Assembly: GCA_001766655.1 (NCBI GenBank)
Contig: MJCC01000006.1
Coordinates: 431,959-467,726 of the forward strand
Direction of reading: 5' to 3'
Length of the DNA stretch: 35,768 bases
Source: Phytomonas francai
Taxonomy: Eukaryota; Euglenozoa; Kinetoplastea; Trypanosomatida; Trypanosomatidae
A program made the translations under genes and the position numbers. The first letter of the stretch is position 1; each line of letters begins with the position of its first letter. Shown in pieces: positions 18,054 to 27,036 of the stretch. The notes under the pieces were generated by a model that saw nothing but the letters and a program-made list of their open reading frames with translations, was not told the DNA's origin and did not search any database.

Positions 18054-18355
18054 AGCGTCGCTTGAAGGAGACGATGAACGAAATGGCACTGATTTCGGAT
18101 GATATAGTGTACCCCTCCTTCCATGAAAACCTAGAACGAGGAAAGGGGGCTAAGAAATGAAAAGAAACTACGGAACACAATCTACAAACAGCATCCCTGG
18201 AAATATTGACACAAAAACTCCTTTTCAAAAAAAAAAAGTTAGAAGTATACTCAATTCATTACTTTCCCAAATACACTTCGTGAAACCGCTTCGTTTATTT
18301 CAGTTTTTAAGTACCAGTCCACCATTGATCCAGCAGCAAAGCAGGATCAATGAAG
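18054..18355. other. spacer between ADAT3 and MTQ2 genes
   Basis: About 300 bases. A T10 tract on the coding strand (about 18229-18238) and further pyrimidines near 18100-18125 may serve the ADAT3 leader. Nothing else. Confidence 0.45.
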
Positions 18356-19498
18356 TCAATGGCTCCCTTTATAAGAAATACGATGAATCGAAAGATGCTC
18401 ACCTGTGTATCGCTCAGCGCAGCAAACCAGTTGCATGGGTTCCGCTTCGTCATCACAGCTTTCCCTAGATTGGCCCTCCAAGACCCCGCTGCCTCCACCC
18501 ATCTTTCTTGTCGAATGAAGATATCGATGAAACTCCGCTTGAATTTTTCGATAGACGTCGACAATGTCATTTTCCTTAATAAGAACTATGTAGCAACATC
18601 CGTCCCGAGATAGATAGTGGGGTAGCATTTCGATGAAGCGATCGAGCACGACACGCCCGCGTCTCCCGCCGCACCACGCAGAGGTGATGAGGTCCTTCCG
18701 TGTGAGCGCTTGCTCGAACTCCTCTGTAGAAGTGGGCACATAGGGTGGGTTAAACAGAATGACATCACAGGAGCCAACCCGGCAAGGCCCCTCGAGATCA
18801 TCTAGAGCATGAAGAAGATCCCCTTTTAGGAGGGAAAGCGTGTAAGGCGACAGGGTTTGCGATGCGCACGGAGAAGCCTCAATCCGTGTCTTGGCATCCC
18901 CGGGTTCCCCTGCCGCGCCGTCCACGATAGATGGGATCCCCTCCCCTACCTCTTTCAGCTTTGCTAGATACGTGTACAACACGACACCATTGGGATCTAG
19001 GGGCGGTGCCTCCGCCGTTGAGTTGCCGTGAGATGCGTTATCCTGGGCTAGAAGCCTTTCAACCTCCTTCCAGAGATGCCTCTTGAGGGTTTTATCCCAT
19101 GTAAGCGCGGTCGCCTGAAGTGCCAGTGGATTCACATCAATCGCGTAAAACCGTCTGCGGTTAGGAAGACTCTGGCTAAGGGACTCTTCACTGCCCTGAT
19201 GAACGACAACAGAGGAGCCTTGCTTCCCATCGTGTGTGGAGCCCCCACAGACAGGGGTGTTGAGGGAGTCTATGCTCTGCAGAAGAGCAAATAAGTGGGT
19301 AATGACGACACCAGATCCGCAGCCTACCTCGACAATACAAGAGTCTGTCTTGCCCGATACAAGCCTCGATAAGAAGAACTTTTCCTGATCGAGTGCCTCA
19401 AGGAAAAGAAAAGTATCAGCCTCCGGCTCGTACACATTCTTTTGAAAGAGCGAATCCGTAATACAGTGAAAGTACTCTGGGGTTGTATAAGCGTCCAT
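18356..19498 (-). CDS. MTQ2/N6AMT1-type glutamine methyltransferase (release factor)
   Basis: 380 residues, ATG at 19498. The family methylates the GGQ glutamine of release factor eRF1, acting with TRM112. Seen: the N-terminal VYEPEADTFLFLEAL signature of Mtq2/HemK-like eukaryotic enzymes, SAM-binding VEVGCGSGVV (about 56-65), the acidic end of strand 2 in YAIDVNPLA, and the substrate-binding NPPYVPTS (about 251) with the downstream WCGGRRGRVVLDRFI typical of N6AMT1. The enzyme is much longer than yeast or human homologues (about 215-220 residues). A 90-residue low-complexity insert between motifs II and IV (from about residue 130 to 225) and a 50-residue C-terminal tail account for the excess. 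Catalytic residues look intact. Confidence 0.9.
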   Translation of the reverse strand: MDAYTTPEYFHCITDSLFQKNVYEPEADTFLFLEALDQEKFFLSRLVSGKTDSCIVEVGCGSGVVITHLFALLQSIDSLNTPVCGGSTHDGKQGSSVVVHQGSEESLSQSLPNRRRFYAIDVNPLALQATALTWDKTLKRHLWKEVERLLAQDNASHGNSTAEAPPLDPNGVVLYTYLAKLKEVGEGIPSIVDGAAGEPGDAKTRIEASPCASQTLSPYTLSLLKGDLLHALDDLEGPCRVGSCDVILFNPPYVPTSTEEFEQALTRKDLITSAWCGGRRGRVVLDRFIEMLPHYLSRDGCCYIVLIKENDIVDVYRKIQAEFHRYLHSTRKMGGGSGVLEGQSRESCDDEAEPMQLVCCAERYTGEHLSIHRISYKGSH

Positions 19499-19578
19499 CG
19501 CACAGCCAGACTCTGCTAAAATAGATTGTGTCGTGAAATCAATAAAATGGAGCGTTTGATACTAGTTATTTTGTGCAG

Positions 19579-19590
<12 letters not shown>

Positions 19591-19611
<21 letters not shown>
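19591..19611. repeat. (AT)n microsatellite
   Basis: About ten AT units in the spacer between the SRR1-like and MTQ2-like genes. Confidence 0.9.
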
Positions 19612-19718
19612 ATCATGAAACAAAGCGAATGCAAGGAAAGGTATCTTTTGTGTGTGTAAATTTACGCACTTTACAGCTTTTAGGTTATACTATACAATAA
19701 ATTTAGGGTCGCCAAAAG

Positions 19719-20945
19719 TCAATGCATTTCCTGAAATTGGGCCAAGGGTTTTAGACTTCGTGTCCCGGGTAGCAGACGCGCGACGACCTCCGCATCGCTA
19801 AGCTCCTCCCTGACGCTCATGAGGGCGAGGTCGGAGAAGGCATCGAGAAGGCTTCGGGGGCCGGCCCCCAGGCTCGCCTCGGTGGCCTCCTCGACGAGGT
19901 CCGAATCCCCGAACCGGGCGCGCGGCGTTGGCCGTCGTCCTTTGCGCTTGGCCCGCAGGGGGTGGATCGCCAGGCAGCCGCGCAGGCCCCCATGGCCGAG
20001 GCTCCACAGCCCCGACGCCGAGGGCTCCGCTGCGGCGAAAGGGGCGCGCTCGAGGCCATTTGCGAGGAGCAGCACCTGACGTAGGGGGACGGCAGGCGGG
20101 CCGGAAAAGTCGCCCACGGCGGCAGGGGAGGGCCAGTTGGCGACGAAGAGGTTGTGCAGCATCGCCCAGGGGCAGTGCGGGGCGAAGACGATCACGAGAT
20201 CGCGCCCGTGATCGGGACGATAGACCCCCTGCGTGTTCGTCGCCTCGACCTCGATCGCCAGTCGCTGACAGCAAAGGCTATGCAGCGGACCGCAGGCGGG
20301 GTCATAGAAGCTTGCGTGGAAAAGAATTGTATCCGTATTCTTGCCATGCACGTGTTGGTGCGGCTTGGTTTGTGGTTGCTTCGGGGACGGCGTAGCCGCG
20401 CCCTCGATGGCACCATTCGCATCTAACGTAGCGCCCGTAGAAACTGAAAAAGATGGCGCTGACTCAATGGAAAAGGAATCTATGACCCGCTGGCAAGCAT
20501 CCCGCATGGCTATAAAAGCAGACATTTGCAAAAAGCCAGCTAAATTCTGTTGTTGGCCCTGCTGTCGATCAAAAGGGCCAATGCCGAGGGCAATCAAACG
20601 AATAGAAGGAAGAGGTAAATTTTTCTGATACGGGTCCTCAGTGATGCTGCTATCCTTTTCTCTTTCACAAGTGGCTTGGCGCAAATGAAAGTCTAGAAAA
20701 TTCCTCACGAACCGCTCCACAAACTGCAACGGCTTTTCGAAGGGAAGCACACTATTTGAGCGAAGAGCGCACGCCGTATGTCGCAAATTCTTCACCAGTT
20801 TCGCCACTTGCTTATTACTCACAGGAAGCTTGCTGTCGGTGTCCAAAACAGGTTCCAACCAATTAGAAGTATGCGAAGCACGGCGACCCCGACGTGAAGG
20901 CTGACTTGATACCTTTTTAACATCATAGCTAACCGAACGCCACAT
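19719..20945 (-). CDS. SRR1-like domain protein
   Basis: 408 residues, ATG at 20945. SRR1 proteins are known from plant and yeast work on light/clock signalling and on transcription or haem-related phenotypes; the biochemical activity is unsettled. Seen: IRLIALGIGPFD (opening strand and glycine-rich turn), FLQMSAFIAMRDAC helix, FYDPACGPLH, then VIVFAPHCPWAMLHNLFVANW and RQVLLLANGLE. The order GxG..., YDP, PHCP...NLL.ANW, and a final hydrophobic strand is that of the SRR1 domain. Low-complexity insertions separate the blocks (a Thr/Pro/His-rich one after the first helix). The C-terminal 130 residues are Ala/Arg-rich and not part of the domain. A GC island covers 19800-20210. Confidence 0.8.
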   Translation of the reverse strand: MWRSVSYDVKKVSSQPSRRGRRASHTSNWLEPVLDTDSKLPVSNKQVAKLVKNLRHTACALRSNSVLPFEKPLQFVERFVRNFLDFHLRQATCEREKDSSITEDPYQKNLPLPSIRLIALGIGPFDRQQGQQQNLAGFLQMSAFIAMRDACQRVIDSFSIESAPSFSVSTGATLDANGAIEGAATPSPKQPQTKPHQHVHGKNTDTILFHASFYDPACGPLHSLCCQRLAIEVEATNTQGVYRPDHGRDLVIVFAPHCPWAMLHNLFVANWPSPAAVGDFSGPPAVPLRQVLLLANGLERAPFAAAEPSASGLWSLGHGGLRGCLAIHPLRAKRKGRRPTPRARFGDSDLVEEATEASLGAGPRSLLDAFSDLALMSVREELSDAEVVARLLPGTRSLKPLAQFQEMH

Positions 20946-21495
20946 GTGTGTACACTTCTATATAGTGATTAATCATCCTAAGTAAAGGAAAAAGATAAAA
21001 AATAAATTTCCACTCTATGAATATATTATGCCGATGCTCTCAACATCGGGTACACACACGTCTTGAAAGAAGTAAAGCATACTCCACGCCATAATTCGGT
21101 ATGTAAAATGAACAACATGGATTTCAACTTTCAATGTAAACCCTTTTGTTTCTGTCAAAGTCGTCGCAGCAAGCCCACAGACTCCACTTGACCCCGAATC
21201 ACGACTCTAATAAATTAGATGTCGCAAATAAAGTTTTCGTCTGACTAGAGTCTATAAATAATAAAGACGCCCATCTACAGCTCTCGGGGTATTATTTTAT
21301 GGCATAACCTGTCTCTGATCTAAGCACAGGCTAAAACGAAAACACAATATTTAATTGTATCTTCGATAACCATCCCGGTATTTTGTGCATCATCAAACGT
21401 ATGCTTAACAAACCCGCTGCTATTGGGTTTTACAGGACGAAGGTATCCTCCTCATGTCGTACGCAGTGGTGACGCGTTGAGATCGAACGAATGCT

Positions 21496-21615
21496 CTAAA
21501 TGGCGATTCCGAGATCACGCAATGACTGTATGCGCTGGATACCTGTGCTTTGAAGATTGATTGAGGTTTTGGTATGGTTTAGGTAGTATTGAAACGAACA
21601 CAGAGAATACCTCAT
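21496..21615 (-). CDS. candidate 39-residue microprotein
   Basis: First ATG (21615) after a textbook acceptor-like site at 21681-21693 (T9-CCAG), giving a leader of about 65 bases. The translation begins MRYSLCSFQYYLNHTKTS and ends RIQSLRDLGIAI before TAG. No similarity recognised. The same frame stays open for 21 further codons past the TAG, and an adjacent frame for 26. That could mean a decayed gene or nothing at all. Confidence 0.3.
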   Translation of the reverse strand: MRYSLCSFQYYLNHTKTSINLQSTGIQRIQSLRDLGIAI

Positions 21616-21680
21616 TGGCTTTGTGTCAAAGCCTTAGTGAAGGCACCAAGATCAAGGCACAAATTTTCACTAGGTATCAA

Positions 21681-21693
21681 CTGGAAAAAAAAA
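21681..21693 (-). other. putative trans-splice acceptor in the 20.9-22.3 kb spacer
   Basis: Coding strand GCA-T9-CCAG, among the cleanest acceptor-like sites in the window, with no long gene immediately downstream. Confidence 0.5.
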
Positions 21694-22346
21694 TGCACGT
21701 GTAAGGGTGGCAAACTAGTGTCCAAATTAAATAAAATTGAACAAACGACATGTAAAGCCTTAAAATATTGATAAAATTCCCAAGGTTGATGGAAAGTGAA
21801 GCATTGGAAATGTAGCGTGACAAAGCCTCTGAAAAACTTAGTATCGGTTGTTCTAAATACCTCTTCATCTACGGAGTTATAAATTTAGCAGAGCCTCTAG
21901 AACATCACGGTTTTTTCATATAAAAAATAATTCCATGCTCTCGTGACTTAAAATAGTCTCAAGGATAAAGATTTAAATACAGTGAGCTATGTTTCGTGTA
22001 TTACTTCACTTTTCCCATTGCGTTTACACCAGGCATAGTTTTCGGTCAAGTTAGGGCTTAAAAACTCTCAAATGCCTGAAATGTATATATGAAATGGTAG
22101 TATTCTTTTGGAGGGGATTATATAGAGAAAACAAAAGGTAAGGAAAGTATTGTGTCGACCAAATGCATGTGCTTAACAGAGAAATCCGAAACTTGGTAAA
22201 TCTTTTTTAGTGTGAACCCTTAAAATACTTCCCACCATTCATTCATATCTAAAAGGGAAACGTGTTGTAGATGGCAAAAAAAAGTGCAACTCCAGTATTC
22301 AGAAATATTACGAGCGTATATAAAACATAATATTCTTTGCATCCCG

Positions 22347-24335
22347 CTACACGTAAATGTAGGTGTCAAGAACACGTTGTTTAATCGGTTTACCGGATAT
22401 AAACTCATAAAGCACCATAACTAGCCATATCAAACAAAAAAAGCAAAGTATCGCAAACAACACGTGAAGCGGGTACATCCATTTGAGCGTATGGTTACTA
22501 TTGAAAGTGCATAGGTGATCGGATTGTTTTTCCATCATATATAAAACTACAATGAAAAGAGCATGCATCAAGATATCTGGGAAACAAAAGAAACCGTAGA
22601 GTACATTGAAGCGAACGTAAACGTAGGTCGCCGTCAGGGCCCAAAAGTCAACCCATACACTCGCGTAGTAGACTGATAAAAGAGTCTTTAAATTAGGAGA
22701 GCAGCCACGCATGTTGAAGAAGCAAATCAACAGGGCTACCAACGCCCCGTTGATAAAAGTCAAGGTGTTGAAAATTAAAATGCGTGTCATGATGTGGGTT
22801 GGCATGGCGCTTTTTAGCATCCTCCGCTTCACCTCATTGCTCATCATGGCAAAACCAAAGCTATCGCACGAGTGGGATAAAACAACCTGCTGGATGTAGG
22901 AAAACATAGATAGCAGAAAAGAAAAAATGCCAGTGACCAAGAGACCCCAAAAAGAAGATGTGAACACAAACGGCAAGTTTTTTTCAGGATTATCCACCAG
23001 GGAGTTCAAATATACTTGAACAATAAGCTGGGGAATGGCGTGAAGTAAACCGTTGAGAATTTGTTGCATCGCCATCCCATTCCTCAGATCGTAGCGAATG
23101 ACAAAGTATTGATGTTTATTGGGTGTAAATCGATAACGAAGTGCAACGTAAAGGAGTTTGCACTCGTACAATGGAATGATCGGCATGATTTTTGAAAGGT
23201 TGCTAGGGTATGGCCACAGTTGGTTCTCATACACCTTGATCTTCCCCTCCTCCAAGCGCATTGTGGCGACCAAACTCAGGACGTACCCCCACATATAGCA
23301 ACAAATCGTGGCATAGGCTTTATTGAGTTCATCCAACATTATCCAATAGATTATTGTCCACAAAACGCAGGCAGAAAACAAAGCAGCAATTAGCATGCTA
23401 AACGAGCCTGTAACGACATTCATTGCGATTGCCACTTTAAATATAGGTATAAACCATGAACGTACAGGTTTAATATCATTCCGTAAATGTGGAAAGTCAC
23501 CGATGAGCTTAACGAATTCAAACCCGGATTTACGTATCAGTGACAGTTGATTTTCAGTAAAGCGTGTACTCTTAACATTACATAAGCAACAGAGGTAGTC
23601 ACTTTGTTCTAATTTGAGGCCATCCTCGTTTGGCCCTACATCCATAACACGATCCAACTCGTGCTGCACTACCACCTTCACCCTCTCATCCTCTAGGTCG
23701 ACAGAGCCGGAGTCTAAAAAAGTTTTAATCAGGAAAGGATTCCCCTCTGCAAGCTCAAACACATCACCCTTGATAATAAACATGCCCGATTTGAGGGACG
23801 CTAAAATAATGTTAATGTAGAACTCATCCGGGGTGCGTAAATATTGCAGAACCGTCTCTCGAAGATCTAGAAGAAGGTTGGAGTTGTGTAGATTTCCCGA
23901 ATGGGACGCATCATTATTCTCAAGTGGCGGAAAAGACAAACTCACCGAGGAAGAAGAGCGCAAGGAAAGAGAACTACCCGGGCGCGAGGAAGGAGAGCTT
24001 TGATATGTATCGTACCCCCAGTGATGGCCACCGTGAAGAAGCACTTTATTTCCAACAGACACCTCACCTCGCGGGTTCTTATCTGCAAATTTCTCGCTAG
24101 ACTCTCCGTCGTCCCCTACCAGACGCTGCACACCACGAACAAGTTTCTCCGAAATCCAGTTATACACTCCCCCATTTACTCCTCTTTTTTCTCTACTTTC
24201 CGTTTCGTTTGCTAGTTTCCTCTTATTGTCATGCACAGGATCCTCGACATCACAGATGACGTCCAATGCTACGTTATGCGCGCAGTCCTCGTCGGAGGAA
24301 TCGTTGAAGCAAACCTGAAGCTTCTCATCGGACAT
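22347..24335 (-). CDS. XK-related (Xkr/ced-8-like) multi-pass membrane protein
   Basis: 662 residues from the ATG at 24335. XK-family proteins include caspase-activated lipid scramblases of animals and partners of bulk lipid transporters. The N-terminal 300 residues are cytosolic: acidic start, Ser-rich stretch, then a globular part with a Cys cluster (DYLCCLCNVK). The C-terminal 350 residues have about eight to nine hydrophobic spans. In their midst LLHAIPQLIVQVYLN corresponds to the ESxPQLxLQxY motif in the family's conserved membrane helix, and the loop RYRFTPNKHQYFVIRYDLRN precedes it at the expected distance. Length exceeds animal Xkr proteins (about 400-600) because of the N-terminal extension. 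GC is uniform and lower than in neighbours. A short upstream frame overlaps the start (24325-24342). Scramblase activity is inferred only. Confidence 0.7.
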   Translation of the reverse strand: MSDEKLQVCFNDSSDEDCAHNVALDVICDVEDPVHDNKRKLANETESREKRGVNGGVYNWISEKLVRGVQRLVGDDGESSEKFADKNPRGEVSVGNKVLLHGGHHWGYDTYQSSPSSRPGSSLSLRSSSSVSLSFPPLENNDASHSGNLHNSNLLLDLRETVLQYLRTPDEFYINIILASLKSGMFIIKGDVFELAEGNPFLIKTFLDSGSVDLEDERVKVVVQHELDRVMDVGPNEDGLKLEQSDYLCCLCNVKSTRFTENQLSLIRKSGFEFVKLIGDFPHLRNDIKPVRSWFIPIFKVAIAMNVVTGSFSMLIAALFSACVLWTIIYWIMLDELNKAYATICCYMWGYVLSLVATMRLEEGKIKVYENQLWPYPSNLSKIMPIIPLYECKLLYVALRYRFTPNKHQYFVIRYDLRNGMAMQQILNGLLHAIPQLIVQVYLNSLVDNPEKNLPFVFTSSFWGLLVTGIFSFLLSMFSYIQQVVLSHSCDSFGFAMMSNEVKRRMLKSAMPTHIMTRILIFNTLTFINGALVALLICFFNMRGCSPNLKTLLSVYYASVWVDFWALTATYVYVRFNVLYGFFCFPDILMHALFIVVLYMMEKQSDHLCTFNSNHTLKWMYPLHVLFAILCFFCLIWLVMVLYEFISGKPIKQRVLDTYIYV

Positions 24336-24342
24336 CACCCAT
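24325..24342 (-). promoter_or_regulatory. upstream ATG frame overlapping the XK-related start codon
   Basis: An ATG at 24342, out of frame and 7 bases before the main ATG (24335), opens a 5-codon frame that ends in TGA inside the main coding sequence. Ribosomes initiating there would miss the main start. Neither ATG has an A at -3. A further 9-codon upstream frame lies near 24560. Confidence 0.5.
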
Positions 24343-24978
24343 ACCACTAATTGCTTCCTTTTCTATTTTATTTAAAAATTTTAGAGGGCGTAAAAATTGG
24401 GAACCCTTGTAAAGACGTTTGAAGCCCTTCTGCCCTTTATATACACTCCTTTCGCTTCTTCTGTCAGTGTCGGGATGGAAGCGGATGCGTCTTTAAAGGA
24501 AGGTTTCTCCCGAAGTCAAAGGGCGCCTAACTGCAATATTAATCTATCTATCGATGTGTATATATATGCACATATATATACCGAAATTCGACCGAATGAG
24601 TGAATCTTTTGAGATCAATAAAAAGAAAAAGATTGTTTTGTAAACGTAAAAAAAAGGTAACTGTAATAAACCCCTTTTAGTGAAGTAATATTACAATACT
24701 ATTGTACGTAATATGATAATTTTAATTCTAATTAAAAAAAAAAAACATTCAAAACTAAGTTAGTGATGGAGGTCAAAAAGAGGGTATGGAATCTTTTCAG
24801 AGACAAAAAATAGAGATAATAACAAACTGCAACAACGAAATATGGTACTAAAAGATATGACTAAAAATCATCACTCCTCTTCAATAAATCTGCTCATTAT
24901 ACCCCGAACACGGGGGATATCTTGATTACAAAAGAAGACCCTCACTTACTCTTCCTATTCTACCGCATTCTCAGACTC
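24336..24978. other. spacer between XK-related and CstF64-like genes
   Basis: AT-rich, with pyrimidine tracts on the coding strand (about 24620-24655 for the XK-related gene, another near 24735-24790) and TA-rich repeats near 24560-24585. A patch of higher GC (24400-24530) is open on both strands without a minus-strand ATG. No gene called. Confidence 0.5.
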
Positions 24979-25815
24979 CTACAACCCCTCCGACATCTCA
25001 ATAAGGCGATTGCGAAGCTCCCTTAACTGCTGTTGCTGTGCGGGGTCCGCGACCTTCGCCAAGTCCGAATCCGACATCATCAAAATCCGCTCAACGTCCT
25101 CCTTACTCATCTTTCCGATCAACTGAATCACTTCCTCCCTCTGGGCCTCTGTGGTACGCGCCTTGCCACCGCTCTTCCCGGCGGAGGTACCCCCGGCGAC
25201 AGCGCTGCCGGGGGTCGGGGCGGGCGCCGCCCCGGCCCGCCCCTGGAAGGCCTCCGCGGGGAGCTCCCCGTACCGCGGGAGGCGGCCTGCGTGCTGCAGA
25301 ACGAGCACCACCGCCGCGCGCAGGGCGGGGACCTCGGCCAACAGCGCCCGCGCCGCCGCCCGGTGCTCGAGCGCGAGGACGCGGAGCTGCTCGACGGCCT
25401 CGTAGGCGTCCTCAACCGAGTGCTGCCGCAGCACCTCGGAGACGGCGGCATCGGCGCCGTCCCCCCCTCCCCCGCCGCGCGGGAGCGGCAGCCACTCGCG
25501 CCCGTCCCCGTCGGCGGGCTCCCGCCGCCGCTTCCCGCGACCCGACGCGGGGCCGGCGGGCGCGCGCGCGGCGGCCGGGGTCACCTTCATCGGGCGCCCG
25601 CCGAAGAGGGTGCCGTTCAGCCCCGCCATCGCCGCCGCCGCGCTGCGGTCGTCGATGTACTCGACGAGGCCGCTCCGGCAGTCCTTCCCCGGCGCCGGGT
25701 CAAAGACGCGGAAGTCGATCGTGCGGCCGAAGCTGTCGAAGTGCCGCCGCAGCGCGGGCTTCTCCACGAACAGGGGGACGCCGGTGAAGAAGACGGTCCG
25801 CTTTTGCCGCTGCAT
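24979..25815 (-). CDS. CstF64-like RNA-binding protein (pre-mRNA 3'-end processing)
   Basis: 278 residues from the ATG at 25815; an upstream GTG is in frame. CstF64 binds downstream elements at poly(A) sites. In kinetoplastids polyadenylation is coupled to trans-splicing of the next gene. Seen: N-terminal RRM (residues 1-80) with RNP2 VFFTGVP and RNP1 SGLVEYID; a basic Gly/Arg/Pro linker; a helical hinge-like region (about 115-180, EVLRQHSVEDAYEAVEQLR); and a C-terminal three-helix domain from about 230, EVIQLIGKMSKEDVERILMM and LRELRNRLIEMSEGL, resembling CSTF2_C. Length is about half the human protein because the MEARA repeat region is absent. The central part (25160-25800) is a strong GC island. 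An acceptor-like CTGTGACAG lies at 25876. Confidence 0.75.
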   Translation of the reverse strand: MQRQKRTVFFTGVPLFVEKPALRRHFDSFGRTIDFRVFDPAPGKDCRSGLVEYIDDRSAAAAMAGLNGTLFGGRPMKVTPAAARAPAGPASGRGKRRREPADGDGREWLPLPRGGGGGDGADAAVSEVLRQHSVEDAYEAVEQLRVLALEHRAAARALLAEVPALRAAVVLVLQHAGRLPRYGELPAEAFQGRAGAAPAPTPGSAVAGGTSAGKSGGKARTTEAQREEVIQLIGKMSKEDVERILMMSDSDLAKVADPAQQQQLRELRNRLIEMSEGL

Positions 25816-26258
25816 CGGGCACCGACGTGACACACTGCGCTGCTCGCCACGAGGAGGGGACACAGGACACGCGAACTGTCACAGACACACACCAAACAGG
25901 AAAAAAGGAGGGCCTATTTTGGAGACTCCAGTCACAAGGTCGCAGTCTTTGGTGCGAGATTCCCCCCTCTAGTCGAACTTTACCTTTCACCGTTACAGGG
26001 AGGCTTTCCTTCATCAAATGAATAGGGAAGGGGATAAAAGATTACGGATGCGATTCATTTCATTATAAATTTAGCTCAATGACTCAGCTAGCATGCCGAT
26101 CCGTTGTGTTAGATGGACAGTGCAATCCTCTGTTAATCAAGAGTTCTCGACTATCCCCTTTTGAATTGGTTTAAAAAGAACAAATAGAGAACGTAAAATT
26201 AAATGTAGTAAAATGGAATCCTCTTTTTCTCTTTTTCAAGGAATCTTTATATCCCGCC
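25816..26258. other. spacer between CstF64-like gene and small membrane protein gene
   Basis: Contains the pyrimidine tract and CTGTGACAG (about 25876-25920) for the CstF64-like gene and a 3' UTR. A 105-codon frame (25700-26017) overlaps the RRM coding region in another frame and would be cut off by this acceptor, so it is not called. Confidence 0.5.
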
Positions 26259-26660
26259 TCAATAGTCCTCCTCTTCAAAGTCCTCGTGAGCATCTTCAAT
26301 GCTGTACTTGGCTGAATACCAAGCTATTGAATGATACGTCATGTAAAAGCTACCAATCCCAAGCCGCACGTAATTCGGAAATAATCGCTGAGTGTAAAGC
26401 AACTTTAAATACGGCGCAAAGGTAAAGTAGAAAGCAGCACCGAATCCTAATCCCGCCCCCCACAACGGCTCATGAAGGCGTGCGGTGCATCCAGTTGAAA
26501 TACAAAGCGTCTGAAAGATGAAAATATTGCTATAGAAATTCTTCACACAAAACACCCCATTATTCACACTGTTAAATAAAAGGGAAAGAAAGCTTATCCC
26601 AATCAATGGGGTGTTAATTTCGTAGGGAGAAAGGTATTCGCGACTGCAGGCTGAACCCAT
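26259..26660 (-). CDS. small acylated membrane protein, unknown
   Basis: 133 residues, ATG at 26660. No family recognised. The N-terminus MGSACS is an ideal N-myristoylation signal (Gly2, small residue then Ser at 6) with an adjacent Cys5 for palmitoylation. In kinetoplastids this pattern directs proteins to the plasma or flagellar membrane. Two or three hydrophobic stretches follow (LIGISFLSLLFNSV; GAGLGFGAAFYFTFAPYL; RLGIGSFYMTYHSIAWY), and the C-terminus is strongly acidic (EDAHEDFEEEDY). Codon use and the clean stop fit a real gene; the region is only slightly richer in GC than the spacers. A T11 tract with AG lies upstream near 26725-26745. Confidence 0.7.
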   Translation of the reverse strand: MGSACSREYLSPYEINTPLIGISFLSLLFNSVNNGVFCVKNFYSNIFIFQTLCISTGCTARLHEPLWGAGLGFGAAFYFTFAPYLKLLYTQRLFPNYVRLGIGSFYMTYHSIAWYSAKYSIEDAHEDFEEEDY

Positions 26661-26796
26661 TTTACCTATTGAACCTAACTATAATGTACTCGAATTGTGA
26701 ATATTTGCGTATATACGCATATGTGATGAAAAAAAAAAAGCGATAATACCAATCCTATTCTAGCTACTACTTTTTACTGATATATATATATATATA

Positions 26797-26940
26797 TCAA
26801 TAGATGTTTATTCTAGCTAAATGCTTTACACTAACCTTAATCCCTATTTGTTCAGGAACCTTTGATAACCTAGTTGAAACACGACTACAAAAGTTGTAAA
26901 GAATACGAGTAAAAAATAAAAAGCAATATGCTGATGACAT
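26797..26940 (-). CDS. candidate 47-residue microprotein
   Basis: First ATG (26940) after the acceptor-like site at 26974-26989 (T6-CCCGCACAG). The first 15 residues are hydrophobic and aromatic (MSSAYCFLFFTRILYNF), the rest is basic (RVSTRLSKVPEQIGIKVS), which could suit a mitochondrial signal-anchor protein. No similarity recognised; chance remains likely. Confidence 0.3.
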   Translation of the reverse strand: MSSAYCFLFFTRILYNFCSRVSTRLSKVPEQIGIKVSVKHLARINIY

Positions 26941-27036
26941 TTTTAGGAGCAAAGAAAGATGAAAAACAACCCTCTGTGCGGGAAAAAATGCAGGCAACCC
27001 ACTTTATTTATCAGAATTACACCGGAGACAAAATAT

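Larger units (their letters stand above)
20946..22346. other. 1.4-kb AT-rich spacer between SRR1-like and XK-related genes
   Basis: Contains one very good acceptor-like site (21681-21693) with a 39-codon frame after it (listed separately). A perfect 6-bp hairpin with 7-nt loop (about 21031-21050) and a 7-bp hairpin at about 21305-21331 are also present. I looked for box A/B tRNA promoters, spliced-leader and C/D snoRNA boxes and found none that fit together. Confidence 0.5.

Noticed and set aside
21001..21600. Search for tRNA, snoRNA, 5S or spliced-leader genes in this spacer
   Set aside because: Isolated hairpins and single box-like strings only; no paired A/B boxes, no matching C and D boxes, no spliced-leader sequence.
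21677..21868. 63-codon minus-strand frame beginning MKRYLEQPILSF
   Set aside because: Its 3' end is translated from the strong T9-CCAG acceptor-like site, and no convincing acceptor precedes it.
24432..24530. ATG-less minus-strand stretch of about 40 protein-like codons upstream of the XK-related gene
   Set aside because: The plus strand of the same stretch looks just as protein-like, so this is a composition effect.
25700..26017. Frame overlapping the RRM coding region in another frame
   Set aside because: The acceptor-like site at 25876 would remove its start from the mRNA, and the RRM frame carries clear RNP motifs.
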